A DNA stretch of 6,871 bases from Candidatus Omnitrophota bacterium (GTDB taxonomy: Bacteria; Omnitrophota; Gorgyraeia; Gygaellales; Profunditerraquicolaceae): positions 1 through 6,871 of the forward strand of contig JAHFFQ010000079.1 in NCBI GenBank assembly GCA_023247875.1. The letters run 5' to 3'. Positions 6,148-6,871 of the stretch are shown here, in pieces. How positions within the stretch are numbered: the stretch's first letter is position 1; each line of letters starts with the position of its first letter. Position numbers and translations under genes: made by a program. Under the pieces are notes generated by a model. That model worked only from the letters and a program-made list of their open reading frames with translations, did no database searches and was not told where the DNA came from.

Positions 6148-6871
6148 CTAATTATATTCCGCGTTGATCTTTATGTATTCCGGGGTAAGGTCAGAAGTAA
6201 AAACCGTAGCCTTTGCCTTTCCCCGGGAAAGATCAACTTTAAGCTTTACTTGCTTCCCTTTTAGGGAACCCAGCTTTATTTTTAACTGCCCCTCTTTGAT
6301 CTTGATGCCGCTTGCTCCCACGGCCTGCGCTACCCTGCCGAAGTTCGGGTTTTCGCCGAAAACAGCGGCCTTAAAAAGCATGGAATTAGCAATGCTTAAA
6401 GCAACCGCCCTTGCCTCACTCGTATCCTTTGCCCCGAAAACATCAATCTGGATGAATTTAGTAGCTCCTTCTGCATCTTTGACTACCATCTTAGCCAGTT
6501 CTAAACAAACGCCAGCCAAGGCGATGGAAAAATCCCGCAAGATTTTGCCCCCGGCGATAACCTGATTTCCCGCTGCCCCATTGGCTAATACCACGACTGT
6601 ATCATTAGTGCTCATGCAGCCGTCAACAGTTATACAATTAAAAGAATTTTTTACGGCGGATGTAAGCGCTTTGTTTAACGCAGCTTTAGAAATACCGGCA
6701 TCGGTCATAATAAAACAAAGCATAGTTGCCATATTCGGGGCGATCATCCCGGCACCTTTGGCAATACCACAGATACGCACGGTCTTTGCGCCGATCTTTA
6801 AACTCGCGGTCACCTCTTTACTGAAGGTATCCGTGGTCATGATCGCTCTCTCTGCTTTATGGATACCCGAG
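6148..6871 (-). CDS. argJ: Glutamate N-acetyltransferase (ornithine acetyltransferase), C-terminal part
   Basis: ArgJ transfers the acetyl group from N-acetylornithine to glutamate, freeing ornithine and regenerating N-acetylglutamate. The window holds the last 240 residues of a protein usually near 400. The frame is open to the right edge: codons before the methionine at 6840 encode SGIHKAERAI, which runs into the family stretch IMTTDTF, so that methionine is internal. KGAGMIAPNMATML contains the Ala-Thr autocleavage site; the threonine (codon 6726-6724) becomes the N-terminal nucleophile of the beta chain. Further matches are STNDTVVVLANG, DAEGATKFI, GENPNFGRVAQAVG and the closing DLTPEYIKINAEYN. 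Relatives commonly read GDTSTND and PNWGR, here GCMSTND and PNFGR. Some ArgJ proteins also use acetyl-CoA to make N-acetylglutamate; the sequence does not decide this. It is the first gene seen of the cluster, with argB 11 nt downstream. Confidence 0.96.
   Translation of the reverse strand, partial: SGIHKAERAIMTTDTFSKEVTASLKIGAKTVRICGIAKGAGMIAPNMATMLCFIMTDAGISKAALNKALTSAVKNSFNCITVDGCMSTNDTVVVLANGAAGNQVIAGGKILRDFSIALAGVCLELAKMVVKDAEGATKFIQIDVFGAKDTSEARAVALSIANSMLFKAAVFGENPNFGRVAQAVGASGIKIKEGQLKIKLGSLKGKQVKLKVDLSRGKAKATVFTSDLTPEYIKINAEYN

Noticed and set aside
6148..6840. argJ starting at the methionine at 6840 as a short 230-residue protein
   Set aside because: The frame stays open to the right edge and the upstream codons match the ArgJ family stretch leading into IMTTDTF; the gene is cut by the window, not shortened.
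1..6871. An undescribed biological system
   Set aside because: Every gene belongs to a well-known arginine or lysine synthesis family and fills the window; there is no unexplained gene, only the small repeat features reported above.

Overview
The window is one unbroken minus-strand block of amino-acid biosynthesis genes. Read in the direction of transcription (right to left) it holds argJ (5' end cut by the window edge), argB, argD, argF, argG, argH and lysA (3' end cut by the other edge). No gene is on the plus strand, and there is no tRNA, rRNA, CRISPR array or insertion sequence. Every internal gene is full length for its family with its key motifs intact, so this is a working housekeeping locus, not a decayed or foreign one.

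Layout. argJ ends 11 nt before argB. The argB stop directly abuts the argD start (TAAATG). argD/argF and argF/argG each overlap by four bases (ATGA). argG and argH are separated by 87 nt, the only sizeable gap, and it carries a compact GC-rich hairpin made of two copies of GGGACAGTCCC around TTCG. lysA begins 17 nt after argH. No promoter or intrinsic terminator is visible; the operon promoter, and probably argC, would lie beyond the right edge.

How the genes work together. ArgJ moves the acetyl group from N-acetylornithine to glutamate, recycling it. ArgB phosphorylates N-acetylglutamate, ArgC (not in the window) would reduce it, and ArgD transaminates to N-acetylornithine. ArgF converts ornithine to citrulline, and ArgG and ArgH convert citrulline through argininosuccinate to arginine. 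LysA makes lysine from meso-diaminopimelate, so the transcript joins the arginine pathway to the last step of lysine synthesis. ArgD-type aminotransferases can also act in the succinylase branch of diaminopimelate synthesis, a possible biochemical link. ArgB has the N-terminal extension and C-terminal motif of arginine-inhibited acetylglutamate kinases, so feedback control probably acts there.

Organism. The gene order, the A/T-rich third positions mixed with GC-rich patches, and the style of the proteins suggest an uncultured bacterium. My impression is candidate phylum Omnitrophota or a relative, but this is recognition by eye and not a database result. I found no undescribed multi-gene system. 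The two most notable local features are an exact in-frame 12-bp tandem duplication in argG and the REP-like hairpin between argG and argH.
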